From positions 1-50,662 of the forward strand of contig NZ_QPMK01000026.1 of assembly GCF_003344785.1 (NCBI RefSeq): 50,662 nucleotides of DNA, given 5' to 3'. A program made the translations under genes and the position numbers. How positions within the stretch are numbered: position 1 is the first letter of the stretch; every line of letters begins with the position of its first letter. A model generated the notes under the pieces. It was not told the DNA's origin. It was given only the letters and a program-made list of their open reading frames with translations, and ran no database searches. Shown in pieces: positions 18,851 through 26,657 of this stretch. The DNA is from Thalassococcus profundi. GTDB taxonomy: Bacteria; Pseudomonadota; Alphaproteobacteria; Rhodobacterales; Rhodobacteraceae.

Positions 18851-18868
18851 GTCCCGAAATCTCGGGAC
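18851..18868. repeat. Hairpin in trcR leader
   Basis: GTCCCGA / TCGGGAC, a perfect 7-bp stem with an AATC loop, 70 bp upstream of the trcR start in the divergent gap with the RNase T2 gene. It may be a leader structure or an operator half-site pair. Confidence 0.4.
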
Positions 18869-18937
18869 CTCCCGAGCCCCGGCTTGGGGGCCGGGACAGA
18901 CATGCTTCGGGACACCATGGCCAAGGAGTTAGGGCAG

Positions 18938-19717
18938 ATGAACAAACCGATCATGGCACGCGCCACCGCCGTCTGGCTGGTGGACAACACGACGCTTACC
19001 TTCAAGCAGATCGCCGATTTCACCGGCATGCACGAGCTCGAGGTGCAGGGCATCGCCGATGGCGACGTCGCCACCGGCGTCAAGGGGTTCGATCCCATCG
19101 CCAACAACCAGCTCGACCAAGGCGAGATCGACCGGGCCGAGAAGGACCCGGCCTACAAGATGAAGCTCAAGTTCAACCCCGCTGCCGTGGGCGAGGAAAA
19201 GCGCCGCGGGCCGCGCTACACGCCGCTCTCCAAGCGCCAGGACCGGCCGGCGTCGATCCTGTGGCTGGTGAAGTTCCACCCGGAACTGTCGGACGGCCAG
19301 ATCTCCAAGCTGGTGGGCACCACCAAGCCGACGATCCAGGCGATCCGCGAGCGCACGCATTGGAACATCGCCAACATCCAGCCCATCGACCCGGTCGCCT
19401 TGGGCCTCTGCAAGCAGTCCGAACTCGATGCCGCGGTGGCCAAGGCCGCGAAGAAGGCCGACAGCATGATGTCGGACGACGAGCGCCGCAAGCTGGTCAG
19501 CACCGAACAGAGCCTGGGCATGGAAGACGAACCGCGGCTGCCCACCGCCATCGAAGGGCTGGAAACCTTCAGCCTGTCCGATCCGCGCGATGACAAGTCC
19601 GAGGACGCGGAAGACACCCGCAAGGACAGCGATTTCTCGGATGCCGACAGCTTCTTCAACCTGCCGGACGACGATGACGACGACGAGGACGACGACAGCG
19701 ACGATCCGCGCCGCTGA
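18938..19717 (+). CDS. trcR: TrcR / DUF1013 cell-cycle transcriptional regulator
   Basis: A 259-residue cytosolic regulator. The DUF1013 region includes MNKPIMARATAVWLVDNTTL, FKQIADFTGMHELEVQGIAD, KGFDPIANNQL, a second helix-turn-helix-like repeat (DGQISKLVGTTKPTIQAIRE) and HWNIANIQPIDPVALGLC. The family contains Caulobacter TrcR, a cell-cycle transcription regulator, and is confined to alphaproteobacteria. The C-terminus is a strongly acidic tail (DDDDDDEDDDSDD). ATG 18938 is chosen because AAGGAG lies nine bases upstream; an in-frame ATG at 18917 is possible. Confidence 0.93.
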   Translation: MNKPIMARATAVWLVDNTTLTFKQIADFTGMHELEVQGIADGDVATGVKGFDPIANNQLDQGEIDRAEKDPAYKMKLKFNPAAVGEEKRRGPRYTPLSKRQDRPASILWLVKFHPELSDGQISKLVGTTKPTIQAIRERTHWNIANIQPIDPVALGLCKQSELDAAVAKAAKKADSMMSDDERRKLVSTEQSLGMEDEPRLPTAIEGLETFSLSDPRDDKSEDAEDTRKDSDFSDADSFFNLPDDDDDDEDDDSDDPRR

Positions 19718-19740
19718 AACCGCGTCCCACCGCGATCGAA

Positions 19741-19766
19741 AGGCCCGCCGCTGCGCGGGCCTTTTT
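19741..19766 (+). terminator. trcR Rho-independent terminator
   Basis: A 7-bp GC stem (GGCCCGC / GCGGGCC) followed by five T residues, 24 bases after the trcR stop. The minus-strand copy ends TTTCG, so it may also serve the convergent DUF2252 gene. Confidence 0.9.
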
Positions 19767-19784
19767 GCTGCACGGCCCGGTGCG

Positions 19785-21206
19785 TCAGCGATAGATCATG
19801 TCGACCTTGCTGAAGGCGCCGCGGGCATGGTCGCGGCGGAAGATGCGGTGGTCCTCTTTCAGCCGGTCCGCCGCCTCGACGGTGAATTCGAGGATGTCGT
19901 CGATGAAGAGATCGTGCGGCGTGGCGGCGGCGATGATCGAGGGTTCGACGTCGTAATCCACCTGGCCCAGATCGTCCGACAGCGCATGCGCCTGTGCCAG
20001 CGCCGCGCCGCAGACGCGGGCATAGGCCTTCCAGGTCTTGGTGCTGAGCTCGTCGAGGTCGATGTCGTCGCGGAACGGCGCGCGTTCGCGGGACATGAAG
20101 CTTTCGCCGTCGATCTTGACCGCCCCGTAGAAGATATCGCCATGCGCCAACTGGACCCGCTGGCCATGGGCGATGCGGTCGGCCTTGTCACCGGCGTTGA
20201 ACTCCACCGGCGGGGTCAGCCCGTCGAGCGCCGAGCGCCGGGCGCTCTTGAACTCGATGATGATGTCGTCGGTGGCGTCCTTGCTGGGGCCTTCGATCAA
20301 CACGTAGTAGCGCGGCAGGCCGAGCGACGCCGTGCCTTGGCCGTGGCGCACGCAGACATCCTTGACCTTCAGTTCTCCGGCGCGGTCGGGCACGTCCAGC
20401 CCGTTCGACTTGGCGAGGTCGTCGATGGCCTTCTGGAATTTCGGGATCTCGGAGGAGATCGGCTGCAATTCGTCATCGGCACGAAAACCGCGGCCCGAGG
20501 GCTTGAGGTAGTCGTCCCAGAGCCAGTCGCGGCGCTCTTCCCAGGCCTCTTTGAAGAGCCGCCGGATGACCTTGGGGGAGTTGTCCATGCGGTAGCTGTC
20601 GTTCTTTTCGGTGGCGTGTTCGGCGTAGCCCTTCATCGCCTCGAGGTAGCCGTTGACGAAGGCCTTGACCACGTTCCGGCGCTTCTTGCGCTTCATCCCG
20701 CCTTCTTCCTTGGCGGCGATCCAGAAGCCGACGGCGCCGCGCTTGATGTCCCAGGTGAAGGGCGCATAGACGGTTTCGTCGAAATCGTTGACGCCGAAGA
20801 TCGGCGCACCGTTCTTGTCCGGCATGACGCCGAAATTCTCGGGATGCACGTCGCCAAGCGCCATGACCGTGGGCATGTCGCCGTCCTGTCCCAGCATGTC
20901 GCGGTAAAAGAGCAGCGCCGTGCCACGGAAGAACTTGAACCGGCTTTCGGCGAGCTTGGCGAATTTCTCTTCGGCGCCGTGGGCTTGCTGTTCGATCCGC
21001 TGCGCGTGGTCTTCGCGCAAGGTAGAGCGCAGATGCCTGCGGCGCGCTGTGCCGGTGAGCAGGGCGGGGGGCATCACCTGGTCGCCCTTGGCGATGCGTT
21101 TGGCAAGATCCGCGAATTGCGACACCTGGCTCTGCGCCTTGTGACGGTGTTCGATCTTGGTCTTCGTCTTGGAATTCGTTTGCTTTTTCTCGACGGATGT
21201 CGCCAT
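19785..21206 (-). CDS. DUF2252 protein (kinase-like fold, unknown substrate)
   Basis: A 473-residue cytosolic protein of the DUF2252 family. Recognisable segments: FKFFRGTALLFYRDM, MALGDVHPENFGVMPD (like the catalytic loop of aminoglycoside-phosphotransferase kinases), NDFDETVYAPFTWDIKR (like a metal-binding Asp segment), the KDVCVRHGQGTASLGLPRYY glycine-rich region, and a C-terminal LAQAHALSDD block. The N-terminal 30 residues are Lys/Thr/Gln-rich. A phosphotransferase role is inferred from fold resemblance only. It is downstream of recR with a 77-bp gap. Confidence 0.85.
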   Translation of the reverse strand: MATSVEKKQTNSKTKTKIEHRHKAQSQVSQFADLAKRIAKGDQVMPPALLTGTARRRHLRSTLREDHAQRIEQQAHGAEEKFAKLAESRFKFFRGTALLFYRDMLGQDGDMPTVMALGDVHPENFGVMPDKNGAPIFGVNDFDETVYAPFTWDIKRGAVGFWIAAKEEGGMKRKKRRNVVKAFVNGYLEAMKGYAEHATEKNDSYRMDNSPKVIRRLFKEAWEERRDWLWDDYLKPSGRGFRADDELQPISSEIPKFQKAIDDLAKSNGLDVPDRAGELKVKDVCVRHGQGTASLGLPRYYVLIEGPSKDATDDIIIEFKSARRSALDGLTPPVEFNAGDKADRIAHGQRVQLAHGDIFYGAVKIDGESFMSRERAPFRDDIDLDELSTKTWKAYARVCGAALAQAHALSDDLGQVDYDVEPSIIAAATPHDLFIDDILEFTVEAADRLKEDHRIFRRDHARGAFSKVDMIYR

Positions 21207-21283
21207 GCCGGTTCCCTTTGTTTCAACGAGGGCCAACGCGGGCCAACGCGGGGCCGGGCGAGACTGTTCCGGATGCGGTGCCG

Positions 21284-21877
21284 TCAGAGCGGCTTGCGGG
21301 CGTTGAGGGCGGCGGTGATCGTGCCGTCGTCGAGGTAGTCGAGTTCGCCGCCGATGGGCACGCCCTGCGCCAGGCTGCTGAGGGCCACCCGGCCTTCGAG
21401 CTGGTCGGCGATGTAATGCGCGGTGGTCTGTCCGTCGACCGTGGCGTTGAGCGCGAGAATCACCTCGGTCACCTCTTCGGCGGCGACGCGGTCGACCAGA
21501 CGCGGGATGTGAAGCTCCTCGGGGCCGATGGAGTCGAGCGCCGAGAGCGTGCCGCCCAGGACGTGATAGCGGCCGCGAAAGGTGCCCGACCGTTCCATCG
21601 CCCAGAGGTCGGCCACGTCCTCGACCACGCAGATCACGCCGGTGGCGCGGCGGTCGTCGGCGCAGATCGGGCAGATGTCGGCGGTGCCGATGTTGCCGCA
21701 GTTGAGGCATTCGCGGGCGGTGTCGGCGACGGTCTGCATGAGCGCCGCCAGCGGTGTCAGCAGCGGGCCGCGCTTGGCGATCAGGTGCAGCACCGCGCGC
21801 CGCGCCGACCGCGGCCCGAGGCCGGGAAGGCGCGCCATGAGGTCGATCAGCGCGTCGATATCGGTGCGGTCTGTCAT
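21284..21877 (-). CDS. recR: Recombination mediator RecR
   Basis: A 197-residue protein of the RecFOR gap-repair pathway that helps load RecA. Seen: N-terminal helix-hairpin-helix [20 protein letters not shown], the four-cysteine zinc finger [16 protein letters not shown], and the Toprim domain with [15 protein letters not shown] and the YHVLGG segment, ending in Walker-B-like [19 protein letters not shown]. It lies in the usual dnaX-ybaB-recR order on the minus strand. Confidence 0.98.
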   Translation of the reverse strand: MTDRTDIDALIDLMARLPGLGPRSARRAVLHLIAKRGPLLTPLAALMQTVADTARECLNCGNIGTADICPICADDRRATGVICVVEDVADLWAMERSGTFRGRYHVLGGTLSALDSIGPEELHIPRLVDRVAAEEVTEVILALNATVDGQTTAHYIADQLEGRVALSSLAQGVPIGGELDYLDDGTITAALNARKPL

Positions 21878-21962
21878 CGCGGCCCGGTTGGGTGGAAGGG
21901 GAGTGGGGGCCAGCCCCCGCCCTCAGTAGGATGAAGGAGCCGAGCCCCGAGAACGGTATGAT

Positions 21963-22010
21963 GCGGGGGCCAGCCCCCGCACCCCCGGAGTTTATCCCGC
22001 AAGATGAAGG
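21963..22010 (+). repeat. Intergenic palindromic repeat (copy J)
   Basis: A perfect 8-bp stem (GCGGGGGC / GCCCCCGC, CA loop) followed by CCGGAGTTTATC and GCAAGATGAAGG, the type-2 tail seen on the minus strand at 6564 and 34327. A second, similar hairpin is at 21905-21918. It lies between ybaB and recR. Confidence 0.7.
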
Positions 22011-22014
22011 CGGA

Positions 22015-22359
22015 TCAGAAGGGTAGTTTCATGTCCGCGGGCAGGCCGAGGGATTCGGTCAGCTTGGACATTTCCTGCTGGGCGCGGTCCGAGGCCTTTT
22101 GCTGGGCGTCCTTGATGGCGGCGAGGATCAGGTCCTCGACCACTTCCTTGTCGTCGCCGTTGAAGATCGACGGGTCGATGTCCAGACCCTTGAGCTCGCC
22201 CTTGGCCGAGCAGGTGGCCTTGACGAGGCCCGCGCCGGATTCGCCGGTGACCATGATCGAATGCATCTCTTCCTGCAGTTCGGCCATCTTTCCCTGCATC
22301 TCCTGGGCCTTCTTCATCATCCCGGCCATGTCGCCGAGCCCGCCTAGTCCCTTGAACAT
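22015..22359 (-). CDS. ybaB: YbaB/EbfC nucleoid-associated protein
   Basis: A 114-residue dimeric DNA-binding protein. It has the usual Gly/Met-rich N-terminus MFKGLGGLGDMAGMMKKAQE, the MQGKMAELQEEMHSI helix, the GAGLVKATCSAKGELKGLDI strand block, and a C-terminal LILAAIKDAQQKASDRAQQE helix. It commonly sits between dnaX and recR, as here. An AGGAG ribosome site precedes the start. Confidence 0.96.
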   Translation of the reverse strand: MFKGLGGLGDMAGMMKKAQEMQGKMAELQEEMHSIMVTGESGAGLVKATCSAKGELKGLDIDPSIFNGDDKEVVEDLILAAIKDAQQKASDRAQQEMSKLTESLGLPADMKLPF

Positions 22360-22440
22360 CTGTGTCTCCTGATCTGTGGGTTGTCCAAGAGATACGCGCG
22401 GCGGGGCGCTGCCACAAGGGGTGGGCGGTCCGTCGTGCTG

Positions 22441-22511
22441 GATCGTCCTGCGGACGAAACGAGAAACGTTGTCTCTCGTGCTCTCTGAGGGTATTTTTGA
22501 ACCGAAGAAGG
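22441..22511 (+). repeat. Intergenic palindromic repeat (copy D)
   Basis: A GTCCTGCGGAC hairpin, then ACGAGAAAC / GTCTCTCGT (9 bp with one mismatch), then GCTCTCTGAGG and the type-1 tail TATTTTTGAACCGAAGAAGG. It lies in the 261-bp dnaX-ybaB gap, antisense to the genes. Nothing else is seen in that gap. Confidence 0.8.
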
Positions 22512-22620
22512 GGGGAAGGGCTGGGGATGGGAAGGAGCAAGAGTGGATTGGCGGTGCAGGACTCCGCAAGAAACCGATTGGTTTTTCGCTCTGTCCCGCC
22601 CGGTTGATTTGCAAAGCACA

Positions 22621-24384
22621 TCAACCGTCCTCGAACGGGTCCCATTCGTCTTCGACCTCGGGGAGGGCGTCGGCCTCGGCTTCGGCGGCGGCGGCTTCGG
22701 CGGTGCGGATGGCGCTGATCGTGGCGGAGGGAAAGGCGGCGCGGGCGGCCTTGACCAGCGGGTGCTCTTCGGCCTCGGCGCGCAGGGCCAGGGCGGCGGC
22801 GTCGCGCCGTTCGGCGATGGTGGCGGCGTCGCAGCCGTTCACGATGCTCACCGCCCAGCGGTTGCCGGTCCAGCGCTGCAGGGCCGAGCCCAGCCGGGCG
22901 GCCAGGTCCTGCGGCGCGGTGTCGGTGGGTGTGAACTCGATCCGGCCGGGCTGGTAGGCGGCGAGACGCAGGCCGGTTTCGACCTCGACCAGCAGTTTCA
23001 CGTCGCGGTTTGCGCGGATCACCTCGACCACATGGTCGAAGCTCGGATAGCGCGCCAGCGCCTGGTCGGTGGCCACGGCCTGCACCGGGGCGCCGCCGCC
23101 TGACGCTGTGGGGCCGGAGCCGTGGCTCGCACTGCCGGAGGCGTAGGTCGCTTGGGCGACCGGGCCCGCCGCATCCTGCCGGCCGCTGCCGCCGCCGGGG
23201 CCGGGGCCGGGGGGCGGCGGGGGCGGCGCGTCCTGCAACTTGCGCACCAGTTCCTCGGGCGAGGGTAGTTCGGCCACGTGGGTGAGCCGGATCACCGCCA
23301 TCTCGGCGGCCATCATCGCGTTGGGTGCGCCGGCAACCTCGTCCAGCGCCTTGAGCAGCATCTGCCACATGCGGGTCAGCGGCCGCATCCCGAGGCTTTG
23401 CGCCATGGCTTGGCCGCGGGTGCGCTCGTCCGGGCCGATGGTCGGGTCCTCGGCGGCCTCGGGCGTGATCTTGACCACCGAGATCCAGTGCGTCACCTCG
23501 GCCAGGTCGCGCAGCACCGCCATCGGATCGGCGCCTTCGGCATATTGCCCCGACAGCTCGGTCAGCGCGCCGGCGGCGTCGCCCTTCATGATCAGTTCGA
23601 AAAGGTCGAGCACGCGGCCGCGGTCCGCCAGGCCCAGCATGGCGCGGACCTGGTCGGCCGTGGTCTCTCCGGCGCCATGGCTGATCGCCTGGTCGAGCAG
23701 CGAGGTGGCGTCGCGGGCGGAGCCTTCGGCAGCGCGGGTGATGAGCGCCAGGGCGTCGTCGCTGATCTGGGCCGCCTCGGCCGTGGCGATGCGGCGCAGC
23801 AGGTCGACCATGACCTCGGGTTCGATGCGGCGCAGGTCGAACCGCTGGCAGCGCGACAGCACGGTAACCGGCACCTTGCGGATTTCGGTGGTGGCGAAGA
23901 TGAACTTCACATGCGCCGGCGGTTCTTCCAGAGTCTTGAGCAGGCCGTTGAAGGCCTGCGTCGACAGCATGTGCACCTCGTCGATGATGTATATCTTGTA
24001 GCGCGCCGAGGCCGCGCGGTAATGCACCGAATCGATGATCTCGCGGATGTCGTTGATGCCGGTGCGGCTGGCGGCGTCCATCTCCATCACGTCGACATGG
24101 CGGCCTTCCATGATCGCCGTGCAGTGTTCGCATACGCCGCAGGGATCGGTGGTCGGGCCGCCATTGCCGTCGGGGCCGATGCAGTTGATGCCCTTGGCGA
24201 TGATCCGCGCCGTGGTGGTTTTCCCGGTGCCACGGATGCCGGTCATGATGAAGGCCTGCGCGATCCGGTCGGCTTTGAACGCGTTCTTGAGCGTGCGGAC
24301 CATGGCATCCTGGCCGACGAGATCGGCAAAGGTCTCGGGACGGTACTTGCGGGCGAGAACCTGGTATTTCGGGGCGTCGGTCAT
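22621..24384 (-). CDS. dnaX: DNA polymerase III subunit gamma/tau
   Basis: Clamp-loader ATPase, 587 residues. Walker A GIRGTGKT is at residues 49-56, followed by a zinc module (DPCGVCEHCTA), Walker B YIIDEVHML, sensor-1 FIFATTE and the SRC motif LSRCQRFDLRR. Domain III spans about residues 225-370. A Pro/Gly-rich linker (PPPPPPGPGPGGGSG) near 395-410 joins a tau-specific C-terminal domain ending in an acidic DEWDPFEDG. I see no A-rich slippery heptamer, so a frameshifted gamma form is not supported by sequence. Confidence 0.98.
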   Translation of the reverse strand: MTDAPKYQVLARKYRPETFADLVGQDAMVRTLKNAFKADRIAQAFIMTGIRGTGKTTTARIIAKGINCIGPDGNGGPTTDPCGVCEHCTAIMEGRHVDVMEMDAASRTGINDIREIIDSVHYRAASARYKIYIIDEVHMLSTQAFNGLLKTLEEPPAHVKFIFATTEIRKVPVTVLSRCQRFDLRRIEPEVMVDLLRRIATAEAAQISDDALALITRAAEGSARDATSLLDQAISHGAGETTADQVRAMLGLADRGRVLDLFELIMKGDAAGALTELSGQYAEGADPMAVLRDLAEVTHWISVVKITPEAAEDPTIGPDERTRGQAMAQSLGMRPLTRMWQMLLKALDEVAGAPNAMMAAEMAVIRLTHVAELPSPEELVRKLQDAPPPPPPGPGPGGGSGRQDAAGPVAQATYASGSASHGSGPTASGGGAPVQAVATDQALARYPSFDHVVEVIRANRDVKLLVEVETGLRLAAYQPGRIEFTPTDTAPQDLAARLGSALQRWTGNRWAVSIVNGCDAATIAERRDAAALALRAEAEEHPLVKAARAAFPSATISAIRTAEAAAAEAEADALPEVEDEWDPFEDG

Positions 24385-24478
24385 GCGGTACCTGTCGGAG
24401 CCTGTGTTCGGAACGGGCAGAGGGTAGGCCGCGGGGCGCGCGGCGTCCACCGGATAACGGCCGACCAGAAGGTGCCGT

Positions 24479-25222
24479 TCAGGCCGGCAGGCCACCGTCG
24501 GTGTCGTCGCCGGCCTCGGCCATCAGGCGGACCAGATCGGGCACGGCGACATGGCGCTTGCCGGTGAGCACGATCACGCCGTCGCGCTTGAGCGCCGAGA
24601 TCTGGCGGCTCACCGTCTCGAGCGTCAGGCCCAGGTAGTCGGCCATCGCTTCGCGGGTCAGCGGCAGTTCCAGCGTCACGGCGTGATCGTCGGCGGTGCC
24701 GACAAGGGCGTTGCGCCGGGCGATGATCGCCAGCAGCGAGGCGATCTTTTCGCGCGCTGTCTTGCGTCCCAGCACCAGCATCCATTCGCGCGCGGCGTCG
24801 AGTTCGTCCAGCGTCATCTCGAGCAATCGCTGCGCGATATGCGGCGTTTCGTGCATCATCCGCTCGAACGGCGCGCGGCGGAAACAGCACATCACCAGGT
24901 CGGTGGTGGCGGTGACGTCATAGGCGGCTTCGACCCGGCCCGGTCGGCCGACGAAATCCGACGGCAGCAGCAGGCCCACCATCTGCGTGCGCCCGTCTTC
25001 CATGGTCTGGGTGAGCGTGGCGACGCCGTTGACGACGGAGCCGAGGAAATCCATCCGGTCGCCGGACCAGACCACGCTCTGCCCGGCCTCGAAACGGCGG
25101 TAATACTTGATCTCTTCCAGCCGCGCGAGTTCGTCCGTCTCGCAGCGCGCGCAGACCGCGCGGTGGCGGATCGGGCAGTCGTTGCAATCCTGCGTGAACG
25201 TGAGTGCTTGGGTGCGGATCAT
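24479..25222 (-). CDS. fnrL: FnrL-type oxygen-responsive Crp/Fnr regulator
   Basis: A 247-residue transcription factor with an N-terminal [4Fe-4S] cysteine cluster: C13-x2-C16 and C24-x2-C27 in CNDCPIRHRAVCARC, with C112/C113 as the internal ligand candidates. There is a cyclic-nucleotide-type beta-barrel, a long dimer helix and a C-terminal helix-turn-helix containing YLGLTLETVSRQISALKRDG, whose E-x2-S-R recognition residues specify TTGAT half-sites. It should activate low-oxygen genes and, in Rhodobacter, tetrapyrrole and photosynthesis genes. Its start lies 13 bp from an FNR box, suggesting autorepression. Divergent from hemN. Confidence 0.95.
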   Translation of the reverse strand: MIRTQALTFTQDCNDCPIRHRAVCARCETDELARLEEIKYYRRFEAGQSVVWSGDRMDFLGSVVNGVATLTQTMEDGRTQMVGLLLPSDFVGRPGRVEAAYDVTATTDLVMCCFRRAPFERMMHETPHIAQRLLEMTLDELDAAREWMLVLGRKTAREKIASLLAIIARRNALVGTADDHAVTLELPLTREAMADYLGLTLETVSRQISALKRDGVIVLTGKRHVAVPDLVRLMAEAGDDTDGGLPA

Positions 25223-25234
25223 CGGGGAACGCTC

Positions 25235-25248
25235 TTGATCTGGGTCAA
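25235..25248. promoter_or_regulatory. FNR box in the fnrL-hemN divergent promoter
   Basis: TTGAT-CTGG-GTCAA matches the FNR consensus TTGAT-N4-ATCAA at 9 of 10 positions. Its centre (25241.5) is 42.5 bp before the hemN ATG and 19.5 bp before the fnrL ATG, within a 61-bp gap. Confidence 0.85.
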
Positions 25249-25283
25249 AGTCAGGCGGCGCGTTGTCTTCCATACGTAATCGC

Positions 25284-26639
25284 ATGATGGACAGAACACA
25301 ACTTTCCCGGTTGGGACTTTTCGATGCGCGCGTGCCGCGCTACACCAGCTATCCCACCGCGCCGCAGTTCGGCGGCGGGGTGGATGCGGGCCGCCTGGTC
25401 CGCTGGATCGAGGCGATCCCCGAAGGCGGCCAGATCTCGCTTTACCTGCACATCCCCTTCTGCCGGAGGCTGTGCTGGTTCTGCGCCTGCCGGACACAGG
25501 GCACCGCGACCGCGTCGCCGGTGGCGGCCTATCTCGAGACGCTCAAGGCCGAACTTGCATTGCTGCGGCGGCATCTGCCGCGGGGCGTGACGCTTTCCCG
25601 CATGCACTGGGGTGGGGGCACGCCGACGCTTCTGACGCCAGAGATGATCCGCGACCTTGCCGGCGCGGTGCAAGAGGTGGCGGCCTTCGCGCCGGGGGCC
25701 GAATTCTCGGTCGAGATCGATCCCAACGAAATCGACCGGGCGCGGGCCGAGGCGTTGCAGGCGGCGGGCATGACCCGCGCGTCGATCGGCGTGCAGGATT
25801 TCGACCCCGAGGTGCAGGGCGCCATCGGCCGCAGCCAGAGCTTCGAGGTCACGCACCGCGCGGTCGAGATGGTGCGCGACGCGGGCATCGCCAGCCTCAA
25901 CGCCGATATCCTTTACGGACTGCCGCACCAGAGCCGGGCACGGATCACCGAAACGGTGCAGAAACTGTTGTCCTTCGCCCCGGACCGGGTGGCGCTTTAC
26001 GGCTATGCGCATGTGCCCTGGGTGGCCCGGCGCCAGCAGATGATCCCGACCGAGGCGCTGCCCGGACCCGAAGCGCGGTTGGACCTGGACGAGACAGCCC
26101 GGCGCCTCTTCCTCTGGGACGGCTATCGCCAGATCGGCATCGACCATTTTGCCCGGCCCGGCGACGGGCTCGAGATCGCGCAGCGGACCGGCAAGCTGCG
26201 GCGGAATTTCCAGGGCTACACCGACGACACAGCACCGGTTCTGGTGGGGCTGGGCGCCTCGGCGATTTCGCGGTTTCCGCTTGGCTACGCGCAGAACGCG
26301 CCCGCGACCTCGGCCTATGTCGCTGCCGTGCGCGCGGGCAAATTTCCGGTGACGCGGGGCCATGTCTTCGCCGGCGAGGACCGGATGCGCGCAAGACTGA
26401 TCGAGGCGGTGATGTGCGATCTGCGCATCGACGCGGCCGAGATCTTGTCGGCGTTCGACGTGACCGAGACGGAGCTTTTCGCGCTGTTCCGCAGCGCCGC
26501 GGCGGCCTTCGAAGGCAAGCTGCTGGTGAGCGACGCGGGCCTCGCTGTGCCGGAGGAGATGCGTCCGCTGGTGCGCCTGATCGCCCGGCATTTCGACGCC
26601 TACGACCTGAGCCGCGCCGGTCACTCCGCCGCGATCTGA
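25284..26639 (+). CDS. hemN: Oxygen-independent coproporphyrinogen III oxidase (radical SAM)
   Basis: A 451-residue cytosolic enzyme that converts coproporphyrinogen III to protoporphyrinogen IX without oxygen. The radical-SAM cluster motif is C60-x3-C64-x2-C67 plus C69 in HIPFCRRLCWFCACRT. HWGGGTPTLL, SVEIDPNE and ASIGVQDFDPEVQ follow, and YGYAHVPW with GIDHFARPGD confirm the true HemN group rather than HemW. ATGs at 25284 and 25287 are adjacent. No good ribosome site is visible, and the FNR box lies just upstream, so the message may be leaderless or nearly so. Confidence 0.95.
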   Translation: MMDRTQLSRLGLFDARVPRYTSYPTAPQFGGGVDAGRLVRWIEAIPEGGQISLYLHIPFCRRLCWFCACRTQGTATASPVAAYLETLKAELALLRRHLPRGVTLSRMHWGGGTPTLLTPEMIRDLAGAVQEVAAFAPGAEFSVEIDPNEIDRARAEALQAAGMTRASIGVQDFDPEVQGAIGRSQSFEVTHRAVEMVRDAGIASLNADILYGLPHQSRARITETVQKLLSFAPDRVALYGYAHVPWVARRQQMIPTEALPGPEARLDLDETARRLFLWDGYRQIGIDHFARPGDGLEIAQRTGKLRRNFQGYTDDTAPVLVGLGASAISRFPLGYAQNAPATSAYVAAVRAGKFPVTRGHVFAGEDRMRARLIEAVMCDLRIDAAEILSAFDVTETELFALFRSAAAAFEGKLLVSDAGLAVPEEMRPLVRLIARHFDAYDLSRAGHSAAI

Positions 26640-26657
26640 CAGCGGCCTTGGGCCGGG

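Noticed and set aside
19666-19714. Acid-coding repeat at the end of trcR as a possible tandem DNA repeat
   Set aside because: Simple Asp/Glu codon run in the coding tail of a well-supported protein; low complexity only.
22621-24384. Programmed frameshift giving a short gamma form of DnaX
   Set aside because: No A-rich slippery heptamer with a following stem is visible near the domain III boundary.
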